Source: Methylobacterium sp. Leaf465 (GTDB lineage Bacteria > Pseudomonadota > Alphaproteobacteria > Rhizobiales > Beijerinckiaceae). From it: a stretch of 64,000 nt of DNA. Below the pieces are notes generated by a model. The model worked only from the letters and a program-made list of their open reading frames with translations, did no database searches and was not told the origin of the DNA. Where the stretch lies: contig NZ_LMRA01000005.1 of the NCBI RefSeq assembly GCF_001424705.1, forward strand, positions 50,549 through 114,548. Reading direction: 5' to 3'. The translations under genes were made by a program, and so were the position numbers. This document shows, in pieces, positions 35,690 through 44,406 of this stretch. How positions within the stretch are numbered: the stretch's first letter is position 1; each line of letters starts with the position of its first letter.

Positions 35690-36691
35690 ATGAGCGCGGC
35701 ACTGAGCATCCGTCCCTGCCTGGATCCGGCCGTCTGGGACGAAGCGATCTGGGCTCTGCCGAACGGCAACGTCTTCGCCTCGTGGATGTGGGGCGCGTAC
35801 AAGTCTCAGGTCGGCTGGGCCGTGACGCGTCTTATCGTGCGCGACGCCAGCGAGGCGCCGGTGGGGCTGATCCAGGTTCAGGTGAAGCGCCGGGGCTTCG
35901 TGCGGTTCGTCCTGCTCCAGGGCTGCCCGCTCCTCACCGAGAAGGGCGAGAAGCACGCCGAGGCGGTGGTCGCCCTCCTGCTGGAGCACCTCGCCCTCGG
36001 GCGCCTCGATCTCCTGGCGGTGAGCTTCGAGCACTTCCAGTCCGACGCCATCCTCCTCGCCCTGCTGGGCCACGGCTTCGTGCCGGCGCAGTCGGCCAAA
36101 TACTTCACCCTGGAACTCGACCTCACGGGGGGCACCGCGCCGCTCCTGCAGGCGATGGACCAGCGCTGGCGCAAGGCCCTGCGCAAGGCCGAGCGCAACC
36201 CGGATCTCACCACCCGCTTCCTCACCGACCTCGACGAGCGCCTCGCGGCCTTCGACGCGTTCTGGACGATGTACGGCGCGCTGCAGGCCCAGAAGGGATT
36301 CCGCGACAGCCTCGACGGACCGCTCTTCCGCGACCTCGTCGCGCGCGATCCCCATCACCGCATCCTGGAGGTGCGGGAGAAGGGCGAGCGCGTCCTGGTG
36401 CGGATCGCCCACGTCTCGGGCCGGCGCTTCACCGATTTCTACACGGCCTCGAACGACCGGGCCCGGGCCTGCGCCGCGCCCACCCTGGCGGTCTGGCGCT
36501 TCGTCGAGCAGGCCCATGCGGAGGGCCGCGAGACCTTCGACTTCGGCGGCATCGACCCGGCGGGCAACCGCGGCGTGTTCGAGTTCAAGCACGGCCTGAG
36601 CAAGCGGCCGGCCCTGAGCGGCCCGCGCTGGATCTATGGCCGCACCCCCCGCCTGCGGGATGCCGCGGCGGCGTTCCTGTCCTATCGCTGA
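35690..36691 (+). CDS. FemAB-like acyl/aminoacyltransferase (GNAT fold)
   Basis: 333-residue protein of the FemX/FemAB-type double-GNAT family. It shows NVFASWMWGAYKSQVGW near the N-terminus, the MDQRWRKALRKAERN hallmark in the middle, and WRFVEQAHAEGRETFDFGGIDPAGNRGVFEFKHGLSKRP typical of the C-terminal half. Family members attach amino acids to lipid II using aminoacyl-tRNA or, in polysaccharide loci, may acylate sugars. Here the context suggests modification of the exopolysaccharide repeat unit. It is divergent from the deacetylase and 22 bp from the flippase. Confidence 0.85.
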   Translation: MSAALSIRPCLDPAVWDEAIWALPNGNVFASWMWGAYKSQVGWAVTRLIVRDASEAPVGLIQVQVKRRGFVRFVLLQGCPLLTEKGEKHAEAVVALLLEHLALGRLDLLAVSFEHFQSDAILLALLGHGFVPAQSAKYFTLELDLTGGTAPLLQAMDQRWRKALRKAERNPDLTTRFLTDLDERLAAFDAFWTMYGALQAQKGFRDSLDGPLFRDLVARDPHHRILEVREKGERVLVRIAHVSGRRFTDFYTASNDRARACAAPTLAVWRFVEQAHAEGRETFDFGGIDPAGNRGVFEFKHGLSKRPALSGPRWIYGRTPRLRDAAAAFLSYR

Positions 36692-36713
36692 GCGAGGCAT
36701 CCCCCGGAGGTCG

Positions 36714-38018
36714 ATGGTCCCGCAAGCTCCCGTGATCCAGCCCCTCGGCGACGAGGCCGGGCTCGTCGCCCGCGCGCGGCGCTTCGCCCGGCGTCCGGCC
36801 CTGGCCTCCCTGCTCGACCAGGCCGTCGTCAGCGGCTTCGGCTTCGTCAGCGGCATCGTCACCGCACGCCTGGTCGGCATCGAGGAATTCGGGCTCTTCG
36901 TCCTGATCCTGATCGTCACCGCCTTCGCGCAGGGGCTGCACAACGCCCTGGTGACCGCCCCGATGATGACGCTCGCGGCGCAGGGGCGCCGGTCGGCCCC
37001 GACCTACGACGCCACCGTCCTGGCCGCGGCCCTCCTGGCCGCCCTCGCCGCCGCCGCCGGGGTGGCCCTCGCCCTCGTGGGCATCTTCGCCCTGCGCCAC
37101 CACGCCGTGGAGTGGGGCGTGGTCCTCGCCGGTGCCGGGCTCGCGCTGGCGCAGAACCTCCAGCTCACCGTCCGCCGGACGCTGTTCGCCCGGGGGCGCG
37201 GCCTCGTCGCCGTGGCGATGGACACCGCCCGCGCCGTCACCTTCCCCCTGGTGCTCGGGGCGGCCTGGGGGGCGGGCCTGCCCCTCGACGCCGCCCTCGC
37301 CACCGCGGCCCTGGCGGGGACCGCCCTCGTCACCGCCGCCCCCCTCGCCTACGGGATCTGGCGCGCCCCCCGGCGCGCCCTGCGCCTTGGGCCGGTGGCG
37401 CGCCGGCACTGGGGCATCGGCCGCTGGATGTTCCCCCTGGTCTTCGTCACCTTCGGGCAGGAGCAGATGGCCTGGATCCTCGCCGGGATCATGCTCGGCG
37501 ACGAGGCGATCGGCGGCCTGCGCGCGGCGCAGTACCTCGTGGGCTTCGTCATCATTTTGCTCACCGCCACGGAGAACATCCTGCCCACGGCGGCGGCGCG
37601 GGCCTACGAGACCGGCGGCGAGGGCGCCCTGCGCGCCTATCTCGAGAAGGCGACGCTGACCCTCGGCCCGGTCGTCGCCCTCCTCCTCCTCGCCATCGCG
37701 CTTCCGGCGGGGACCTGGCTCACCCTCGTCTTCGGACCGGCCTTTGCGGACTACGCCGCCAGCGTGCGGATCCTGGCGCTGGCGGTCGCCTGCATCTTCC
37801 TGCGCGATATGGTGACCCAGTATTTCCGGGCGATCCAGGAGACCGGCCCGGTCTTCCGCGCCTTCGTCGTCAGCCTGGTCGTCTCCCTGGCGATCATGGT
37901 GCCGCTCATCGCCTATGACGGCATTACCGGCGCGGCCCTCGTCATCACGATCGGGCACGCGGTGTCGGCGACCCACCTGATCCTGACCCTGCGCCGACGC
38001 TCGGCCCGGGGCGGCTGA
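36714..38018 (+). CDS. Polysaccharide flippase of the exopolysaccharide cluster
   Basis: 434-residue inner-membrane protein with about 12 hydrophobic helices. The opening ALASLLDQAVVSGFGFVSGIVTARLVGIEEFGLFVLI is the Wzx/oligosaccharide flippase N-terminus, and AIGGLRAAQYLVGFVIILLTATENILPTAAARAYE is typical mid-protein. It would move the undecaprenyl-linked repeat unit to the periplasmic face for polymerisation. The ATG at 36714 has GGAGG five bases upstream. It follows the FemAB-like gene closely, probably in the same transcript. Confidence 0.9.
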   Translation: MVPQAPVIQPLGDEAGLVARARRFARRPALASLLDQAVVSGFGFVSGIVTARLVGIEEFGLFVLILIVTAFAQGLHNALVTAPMMTLAAQGRRSAPTYDATVLAAALLAALAAAAGVALALVGIFALRHHAVEWGVVLAGAGLALAQNLQLTVRRTLFARGRGLVAVAMDTARAVTFPLVLGAAWGAGLPLDAALATAALAGTALVTAAPLAYGIWRAPRRALRLGPVARRHWGIGRWMFPLVFVTFGQEQMAWILAGIMLGDEAIGGLRAAQYLVGFVIILLTATENILPTAAARAYETGGEGALRAYLEKATLTLGPVVALLLLAIALPAGTWLTLVFGPAFADYAASVRILALAVACIFLRDMVTQYFRAIQETGPVFRAFVVSLVVSLAIMVPLIAYDGITGAALVITIGHAVSATHLILTLRRRSARGG

Positions 38019-38058
38019 GCCCCTGGCCGGACCCGTCGGAGACCAGCATCCGTCGGCG

Positions 38059-39120
38059 TCAGGCCGCCAGGGTCTTCATCCAGGAGAACAGGGGCGGCTG
38101 GGCCTCGCGGCCCATGCCGGACAAGGCCTCGCCCAGGCCCGTCTCCCGCGGCAGGACGCCGAAGCGCCGGCTGAAGGCGCGGCTGAACGCGCTCTGGCTG
38201 GAGAACCCGGTGGCGTAGGCCACGGACGAGACGCGCGGCGTCCCGCCGGGGGCAGTGAGCAGGCGCATGGCGCGCAACAGGCGCCGCTCGCGGATGTAGG
38301 CGGCGACCCCGCCCTCGGCCTCGAACAGGCGGTAGAGCTTCGAGCGGGAGAGGCCGAACCGGGCGAGGATCGCCTGGGCATCCAGGGCCTCCGAGCCCAA
38401 TTCCGCCTCGATGAAGCGCCGGATCGCGATGCCGGTGAGCTGGTCCGCGGCACGGGCGGCGCCCTCCTCCGGCTGGAAGCAGGCGCTGCACAGGTGCGCG
38501 GCCGAACGGGCGAGGTGGTGGGCCTCGTGGGCGCTCAAACCCCCGGCACAGGCGGCGAGCCCGGACAGGAAGGTGTGGAACAGCCGGCGCACCGGCGTGC
38601 CGCCGTAATCGAGGGACTGGCCGTGCAGGCCCTCGATCGTCGCGCCGTGCTCGGCCAGGAGCGCGCGGGGCAGCATGATGTTGGTGGCGCAGACGGCCTC
38701 CGCCTCGGTCACCACCGGCTGGGCCATGTCGAAGACGACCAGCTGCCACGGCTTCACCGCGGCGGCCCGGCGCCCATTCGCCACCCTGCTCTGCCCGACC
38801 GTGTAGAACTGCAGGAGGATGTGGTCGATGCCCTATTGCGCGATCATGCGGGCGTTGCGCTCCAGGCGCTGGACCGGCGCCGAGACGCTGCCGAGCAGCA
38901 CGGACCCGAAATGGTAGGTCGTCAGGCCGAAGCCCGCCGACAGGTCGGCATCGCGGGCGACCGTCACCGCGTAGATCGACGCCAGATGCTCCTCCCAGGC
39001 GCGCGCCCACCGGTCCGGATCGGCGGGAAAGCGGAACCGGTCGCACGGGATCGCGGCGGCCTGATCGTCGGACGCGGGATTTTCGGATGCGGGATCTCCC
39101 GGAGCGGAATTCTCGGACAT
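38059..39120 (-). pseudogene. AraC-family regulator interrupted by an in-frame TAG
   Basis: One reading frame from ATG 39120 to the stop at 38059 would give a 353-residue AraC protein, but codon 96 is TAG (38833-38835). The part before the stop looks like the start of an AraC_binding_2 sensory domain (GFGLTTYHFGSVLLGSVSAPVQRLERNA). The part after continues it in the same frame (GIDHILLQFY...) and ends with a full double HTH (FGLSRSKLYRLFEAEGGVAAYIRERRLLRA; YATGFSSQSAFSRAFSRRFG). A single substitution therefore splits an otherwise intact gene. A truncated HTH product could still start at internal codons; a base-call error is also possible. Confidence 0.85.
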
Positions 39121-39547
39121 CGCATCTCGTTCGAGGGTCGGCGCCGCGTCGAGGGCCGTCGTGGACTGGGGACGCCCGCCGGACTCGCCCAGCCCCGGCC
39201 TATGTTGTGTCCGTACTTTCAAAGGGCAGGCTTAGACAAGCACAAGTTCGTCGAGAGGCCCGGCTCGTCGCGTCGCCATTGGAGGACATGGCCTCTTTGC
39301 TAGGATTCGCCGGCCGGCCGGGCCCTCCGTGTCGAGGTCGATGCCGGGCAAGCGAGCCGGGGCCGGTCGTCCACAAGCTTTTCCCCGCCTGTGTCTTCTG
39401 CGACCGAGAGTCGTCGAGACCGTTCGGCCGGCATTTACGATATTGTCGAAGTCCGGTCGCGTTTCGGGAGCAATTCACATCGATGAAACGCTTCACACCG
39501 GAAGTGTCGTCAGCGTCGGACCCGCAGGCCACCAGGGAGGAACACGC
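39121..39547. other. 427-bp intergenic region upstream of the polymerase gene
   Basis: No gene supported. It is divergent between the AraC pseudogene and the O-antigen ligase-like gene, so it should contain promoters for both. An inverted CGTTTC...GAAACG pair (about 39459-39489) and the AT-richer GCATTTACGATATTGTCG at 39433-39450 are candidate regulatory elements. Nothing firmer can be said. Confidence 0.4.
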
Positions 39548-40945
39548 GTGCTGAACCTGTTTCTCGTCCTGGCGATCCCCGCCTGGTTCACGATGCTCTA
39601 TCCCGTGGTCCGGCGCAGGCTCGCGGCGGCGGTTCGCCCGCTGGATGCCCGGCTCGTGCTGCCGATGGTCCTGGTCTGCACCTTCGCGTTCATGCCCCTG
39701 GTCTTCACGGTGCCGCGGGAAGACGGAAACGCGGTGCTGGAGGAAGGACTGAGCGCCTCCAACATCATCACCCTGGTGCTCACCGGACTGACCGGCCTCT
39801 ACCTGTTCGGAAAGATCGCCCTCGACCGGCGGGTGGCGCTGCTGCCCTTCGCGATGCCCTACCTGCCCTTCACCCTGATGATCGGCGTGAACACGCTGAG
39901 CGCCGCCTGGTCGATCGTGCCGCCCTACACCCTCTATCGCAGCGCCGAACTGTTCATCTTCTATCACGCCTCGATCGTGATCTTCGACCGGACCGACATC
40001 GAGCGGCGCTTTGCCGACCTCCTGGCGATCATCACCGTGGCCTGGCTCGTCGCCGTGCTGCCGATCATCCTGGACAGCCTGGCGCACGGCATCGTGTTCT
40101 CGGCCGCCAAGAACAACATGATGCCCTTCGTCTGCGCGATGCTGGGCTTCCTGGTGATCTTCCGGCCGCCCGAGCGCCGGCGCCGGACCTACCTCGCCCT
40201 CGCCCTCGCGGGCTTCGTCATCGCGGGCTCGGCGGCCAGCACCGGCGCCCTCGTCGCGGTGGGCCCGGCCCTGCTGATGTCCTCGCGCCACGCCGTCCTG
40301 CGCCGCCTCGGCATCGCGGGCGCCCTCCTGGCCATCGTGGGCTTCGTCCTGCTGATGCTCGACCTCGCGGCCTTCCCGGCGCTCCTCGACCTCCTGGCCA
40401 CGATCCTCCAAAAGCCCGCCATCGAGCTCGCCAACGGCACCGGGCGCTCGACCTTCTGGCCGACCTTCATCGCGGCGACCCAGGACCGGCTGGCCGGATC
40501 GGGCTTCTCGGCGGGCGACCGCTTCATCCAGCTCCTGATCCCCACCACCGCCCTGGCCGAGACCCTGGGGCGGGAGGACGTCTTCATCACCAGCTCGCAC
40601 AACATGTTCCTCAGCGCCTGGGCCGGCACCGGGCTGATCGGCCTCGGCTTCGCCCTCGTGGTCCTGCTCACCACCCTGTCCTGGGGCATGAAGCTCGACC
40701 TCGGCGGGCGCCGCTTCGTGGCCGCCTCCGTGCTGATGCTGGTGCTCAACGGCATGACGACGCCGGGGATCTTCCAGGACTGGAACGTCAACGTCCTGGC
40801 GCTCGCGGGCCTGCTCGCCTTCATCCGCGTCCAGCTGCCGCCGGACGGGCGCGTGCCGGCCTATCCCCGCGCCCCGGCGCCCGCGCCGGTTGCGCGCCCG
40901 CCCGCCCCCGAGGCCGGCCTCCCGAGCACGTGGCGCATTTCATGA
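39548..40945 (+). CDS. O-antigen ligase / Wzy-type polymerase
   Basis: 465-residue membrane protein with roughly 10-12 hydrophobic helices and a large periplasmic loop after about residue 275. That loop (GTGRSTFWPTFIAATQDRLAGSGFSAGD..., TSSHNMFLSAWAGTGLIGLGFAL) contains the RSTFW and HN-FL signature typical of the Wzy_C/O-antigen ligase family. It would polymerise or ligate the exported repeat units. The GTG at 39548 has GGGAGGAA six bases upstream and is preferred to the longer open frame. Confidence 0.88.
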   Translation: MLNLFLVLAIPAWFTMLYPVVRRRLAAAVRPLDARLVLPMVLVCTFAFMPLVFTVPREDGNAVLEEGLSASNIITLVLTGLTGLYLFGKIALDRRVALLPFAMPYLPFTLMIGVNTLSAAWSIVPPYTLYRSAELFIFYHASIVIFDRTDIERRFADLLAIITVAWLVAVLPIILDSLAHGIVFSAAKNNMMPFVCAMLGFLVIFRPPERRRRTYLALALAGFVIAGSAASTGALVAVGPALLMSSRHAVLRRLGIAGALLAIVGFVLLMLDLAAFPALLDLLATILQKPAIELANGTGRSTFWPTFIAATQDRLAGSGFSAGDRFIQLLIPTTALAETLGREDVFITSSHNMFLSAWAGTGLIGLGFALVVLLTTLSWGMKLDLGGRRFVAASVLMLVLNGMTTPGIFQDWNVNVLALAGLLAFIRVQLPPDGRVPAYPRAPAPAPVARPPAPEAGLPSTWRIS

Positions 40946-41100
40946 AACGCGCCCTCCACCCGGCGGCCTTCGGCGCGCGACGTGCCGAAATCAGCCGGAT
41001 CGACCGACCGGGCCGGGACTCGGCGGACCGCGGTGTCCCAGGGCGGGACACGGACGGCCCCGGGCCCCAGCCCTCGCCGATTGCGTAACGGAAAGCGTCC

Positions 41101-43212
41101 ATGGCTGTCATCGAACGCGCCCCCCCGGCGATCCTGCAGCACCTCGGTGCCGGCACCGAGCCGTCGCGCGAGTCGCTGCCCTGGTTCCTGGACATGGGCG
41201 AGGTCGGCCGCATCCTGCGCCGGCGCTGGCCGACCGTGATCCTGCCGATCCTCGTCCTCCTGGGCCTGGCGGCGGGCTACCTCGCCCTGCCCGCCCAGTA
41301 CGCCGCGACGGTCCAGCTCCTCATCGACCCGCGCGGCCTCGCCGTGCTGAAGGACGAGGCCAACCCGCAGGGCCAGGCCAACGAATCCACCTTGCTCCTC
41401 GTGGACAGCCAGCTCCGGGTGCTGCAGTCGGACGACGTCCTGCGCAAGGTCGTGGCCACGCAGCACCTCGCCACCGACCCGGACTTCGTGGAGCCCGGCG
41501 CCCTCGACCGCTTCCGCGCCTGGGTGGGGCACCTCCTCGGGCGCCCCGCCGAGCCCGAGGCCGACCCCGCCCTGACCGCCCTGCGGGCCCTGCGCGACCG
41601 GATGTCGGCCCGGCGCCTGGAGCGCAGCTTCGCGGTCGACGTCTCGGTCTCGTCCAACGACCGCGAGAAATCCGCCCGCCTCGCCCAGAGCATCGCCGAG
41701 ACCTACCTCGCCACCGAGATCGGCACCCGCTCCGAGGCGATCCGCCGGGCGCGGGAGGGGCTGAACAGCCGCCTCGGCGAATTGCGCGACGGCGTCCAGC
41801 AGGCCGAGACCGCGGCCCAGGCCTTCCGCACGAAGAACAACCTCGTGGGCACGCGCACCCAGCTCGTCAGCGAGCAGCAGCTCGGCCAGCTCAGCGACCA
41901 GCTCGGCGCCGCCCGCGCCAAGGCCGCCGAGCAGCAGGCGAAGCTGCGCCAGATCGAGGGCGCCGCCGGCGGCGACCCGGCCAAGCTCGACTCGATCCAG
42001 GAGGTGCTGCAGTCCCAGACCATCGGGCAGCTGCGGAGCCAGCTCGCCCAGGCCGAGCGCCAGCGCGCCGACGCGGCCCTCAGCCTCGGCGAGCGTCACC
42101 CGGCGATGAACGCCTCCGACGTGCAGGTGCGCAGCGCCCGCAACCAGATCGACGCCGAGGTGAAGCGCATCGGCGCCGCTATCCGCAACGAGTACCGCGC
42201 CAGCCTCGCCAACGTCACCGAGCTCTCGCAGGCCCTGGAGAAGCGCAAGGCCGAGGCCCTGAAGGTCGGCGACAGCTTCGTGAAGCTGCGCGAGCTGGAG
42301 CGCCAGGTCGAGGCCCGGCGCGGGGTCTACGAGGCCTTCCTGGTGCGCACCCGCGAATTGCAGGAGCAGCAGCAGCTCGACACCTCCACCTCGCGCATCA
42401 TCTCGCCGGCCCTGCCGCCGACCCGGCGCCAGGGGCCGCCCGCCGCCCTCGTCCTCGCGGCCGCCCTCGTGGCGGGCCTCGGTCTCGGGATCGGCGGCAG
42501 CCTGATGGCCGAGCAGTTCAGCGGGCGCATCCGGTCGCGCACCCGCCTCGAAGCCCGGACCCAGCGCCTCGTCCTCGGGCTCCTGCCGACCCTGCCGCGC
42601 GGGGCCCGCAACGGGACGGACCGCCTGGGCAGCGGGCCCTACGAGGTCGCCATCACCCGCCTGCGCAACCGCCTGCGGCGCGACCTGCCGGCCAAGCGCC
42701 CGCACGTGATCGTGGTCACCTCCGCCGACGACGTCGCCGGCCGCTCGATGCTCGCCCTCGACTACGCCGCCTCGGCCGCCCAGGAGAACGAGCGCGTGCT
42801 CCTGGTCGACGCCTCCGCCGACGGCACCGTGACCCGCGAGGTCGGGCTGCCGCCCCGGCGGGGCGGGGCCCCGGTTCCGGGCCGATCCGACCTCTCCGAC
42901 GTGCTGGTGCGCCACCGCTCGGGCCTCGCCCTCATCCCGCAGGACGGCCAGACCGCGCGCAGCGACCTGCGCCACTACGTCGACAGCATCCTGGGCACCC
43001 AGGACGCCTACGACCTCGTGGTGATCCATGTGGGCCTGATCGGGGCCGACGCCATCGCCGAGCGCCTGGCGGCCGATCCCCGGGTCACGGCGGTGCTCGT
43101 CACCGTCCGGCACGGACAGAGCCGCTATTCCACCCTCGACCGGGCGCTCGCGGCCATCGGCCCGCGCCCCTTCGTGGGCCTCGTGCTCACCGGGGCCGAG
43201 GCGCTCGACTGA
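41101..43212 (+). CDS. Wzz/GumC-type co-polymerase with degenerate BY-kinase domain
   Basis: 703-residue polysaccharide co-polymerase controlling chain length/export. A Wzz domain starts near residue 30 with TM1 (VILPILVLLGLAAGYLAL). Periplasmic coiled coils span about 210-400, with a GNVR-like KLRELERQVEARRGVYEAFL stretch. TM2 is near 450 (ALVLAAALVAGLGLGIGG). The C-terminal cytosolic part has a P-loop position SADDVAGRSM (541-550) that lacks the Gly-Lys-Ser/Thr of a true Walker A, a Walker A'-like LLVDASADG, and no Tyr cluster. It is therefore probably a non-catalytic BY-kinase-like domain. Confidence 0.9.
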   Translation: MAVIERAPPAILQHLGAGTEPSRESLPWFLDMGEVGRILRRRWPTVILPILVLLGLAAGYLALPAQYAATVQLLIDPRGLAVLKDEANPQGQANESTLLLVDSQLRVLQSDDVLRKVVATQHLATDPDFVEPGALDRFRAWVGHLLGRPAEPEADPALTALRALRDRMSARRLERSFAVDVSVSSNDREKSARLAQSIAETYLATEIGTRSEAIRRAREGLNSRLGELRDGVQQAETAAQAFRTKNNLVGTRTQLVSEQQLGQLSDQLGAARAKAAEQQAKLRQIEGAAGGDPAKLDSIQEVLQSQTIGQLRSQLAQAERQRADAALSLGERHPAMNASDVQVRSARNQIDAEVKRIGAAIRNEYRASLANVTELSQALEKRKAEALKVGDSFVKLRELERQVEARRGVYEAFLVRTRELQEQQQLDTSTSRIISPALPPTRRQGPPAALVLAAALVAGLGLGIGGSLMAEQFSGRIRSRTRLEARTQRLVLGLLPTLPRGARNGTDRLGSGPYEVAITRLRNRLRRDLPAKRPHVIVVTSADDVAGRSMLALDYAASAAQENERVLLVDASADGTVTREVGLPPRRGGAPVPGRSDLSDVLVRHRSGLALIPQDGQTARSDLRHYVDSILGTQDAYDLVVIHVGLIGADAIAERLAADPRVTAVLVTVRHGQSRYSTLDRALAAIGPRPFVGLVLTGAEALD

Positions 43213-43230
43213 GGCGCCGGAACGCCCCCG

Positions 43231-44196
43231 TCAGGCGGGGGTGTCGGCGCCGAGGTGCCGGTCGAAATAGCCGATCGTGTGCATCAGCCCCTCGCGCAGC
43301 GACACGGTCGGCTCCCAGTCGAGGAGCGCCTTGGCCTGGGCGATGTCGGGCCGGCGCTGGCGCGGATCGTCGGCGGGCAGCGGGCGGGCGACGATGCGCG
43401 AGCGCGAGCCCGTCAGCGCGATCACCAGCTCGGCGAGCGCGCGGATCGAGAACTCGCCCGGATTGCCGAGGTTGATCGGGCCCGTCACGGCGGGGCCGGT
43501 CGCCATCAGGCGCAGGACGCCGTCGATGAGGTCGTCGACGTAGCAGAAGGCCCGGGTCTGCGAGCCGTCGCCGTAGAGCGTGATGTCCTCGTTGCGCAGG
43601 GCCTGGACCACGAGGTTCGACACCACCCGCCCGTCGTTCGGGTGCATGCGCGGGCCGTAGGTGTTGAAGATCCGCGCCACCTTGATCGAGAGCTTGTGCT
43701 GTCGGTGGTAGTCGAAGAACAGCGTCTCGGCGCAGCGCTTGCCCTCGTCGTAGCAGGAGCGATGCCCGATCGGGTTGACCCGGCCCCAATACTCCTCCGG
43801 CTGCGGATGCACCTCGGGGTCGCCGTAGACCTCGCTGGTCGAGGCCTGGAAGATCTTGATCTTCAGGCGCTTGGCCAGCCCCAGCATGTTGATCGCCCCG
43901 ATGACGCTGGTCTTGGCCGTCTGCACCGGATCGAACTGGTAGTGCACTGGCGAGGCGGGACAGGCGAGATTGTAGATCTCGTCCACCTCGACGTAGAGCG
44001 GAAAGGTCACGTCGTGGCGCATGAACTCGAAGCGGGGATTGTCGAGCAGCGGCGCGATGTTGCGGCGGGACCCGGTGAAGAGGTTGTCGACGCAGAGCAC
44101 CTCGTGGCCCTGCTCCAGCAGGCGCTCGCAGAGGTGGGAGCCCAGGAAGCCCGCCCCGCCGGTGACCAGCACCGTCTTCGTCTCGCCGTATCGCAT
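43231..44196 (-). CDS. UDP-glucuronate decarboxylase / UDP-xylose synthase-like epimerase
   Basis: 321-residue extended SDR. NAD binding is in [10 protein letters not shown] (13-22) and the catalytic Thr120-Ser121, Tyr149 and Lys153 are in [22 protein letters not shown] and RSCYDEGKR. The [15 protein letters not shown] and [20 protein letters not shown] stretches are characteristic of UXS, which makes UDP-xylose from UDP-glucuronate. It probably supplies a nucleotide sugar to the neighbouring glycosyltransferases. It converges with the co-polymerase gene (18-bp gap). Confidence 0.93.
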   Translation of the reverse strand: MRYGETKTVLVTGGAGFLGSHLCERLLEQGHEVLCVDNLFTGSRRNIAPLLDNPRFEFMRHDVTFPLYVEVDEIYNLACPASPVHYQFDPVQTAKTSVIGAINMLGLAKRLKIKIFQASTSEVYGDPEVHPQPEEYWGRVNPIGHRSCYDEGKRCAETLFFDYHRQHKLSIKVARIFNTYGPRMHPNDGRVVSNLVVQALRNEDITLYGDGSQTRAFCYVDDLIDGVLRLMATGPAVTGPINLGNPGEFSIRALAELVIALTGSRSRIVARPLPADDPRQRRPDIAQAKALLDWEPTVSLREGLMHTIGYFDRHLGADTPA

Positions 44197-44406
44197 GCCG
44201 GATCCGAACCGCCTCGCATTGCAGGATGATGCCGTCGTGGTCGCCGGGGTCCGGCGCGCGCGACCCGAAGGCGCAGCGGGGCCGCGATCATGGGGCGTCC
44301 GCCACCGTATCGACCCGCGGGACCGATGTCTCCGCGGCGAACGCGGCCGCGCAGGACCCGATGCGTCCCGGCCGGAGACCGACCGGGGGCCGCCCGCGGT
44401 TCGGGG

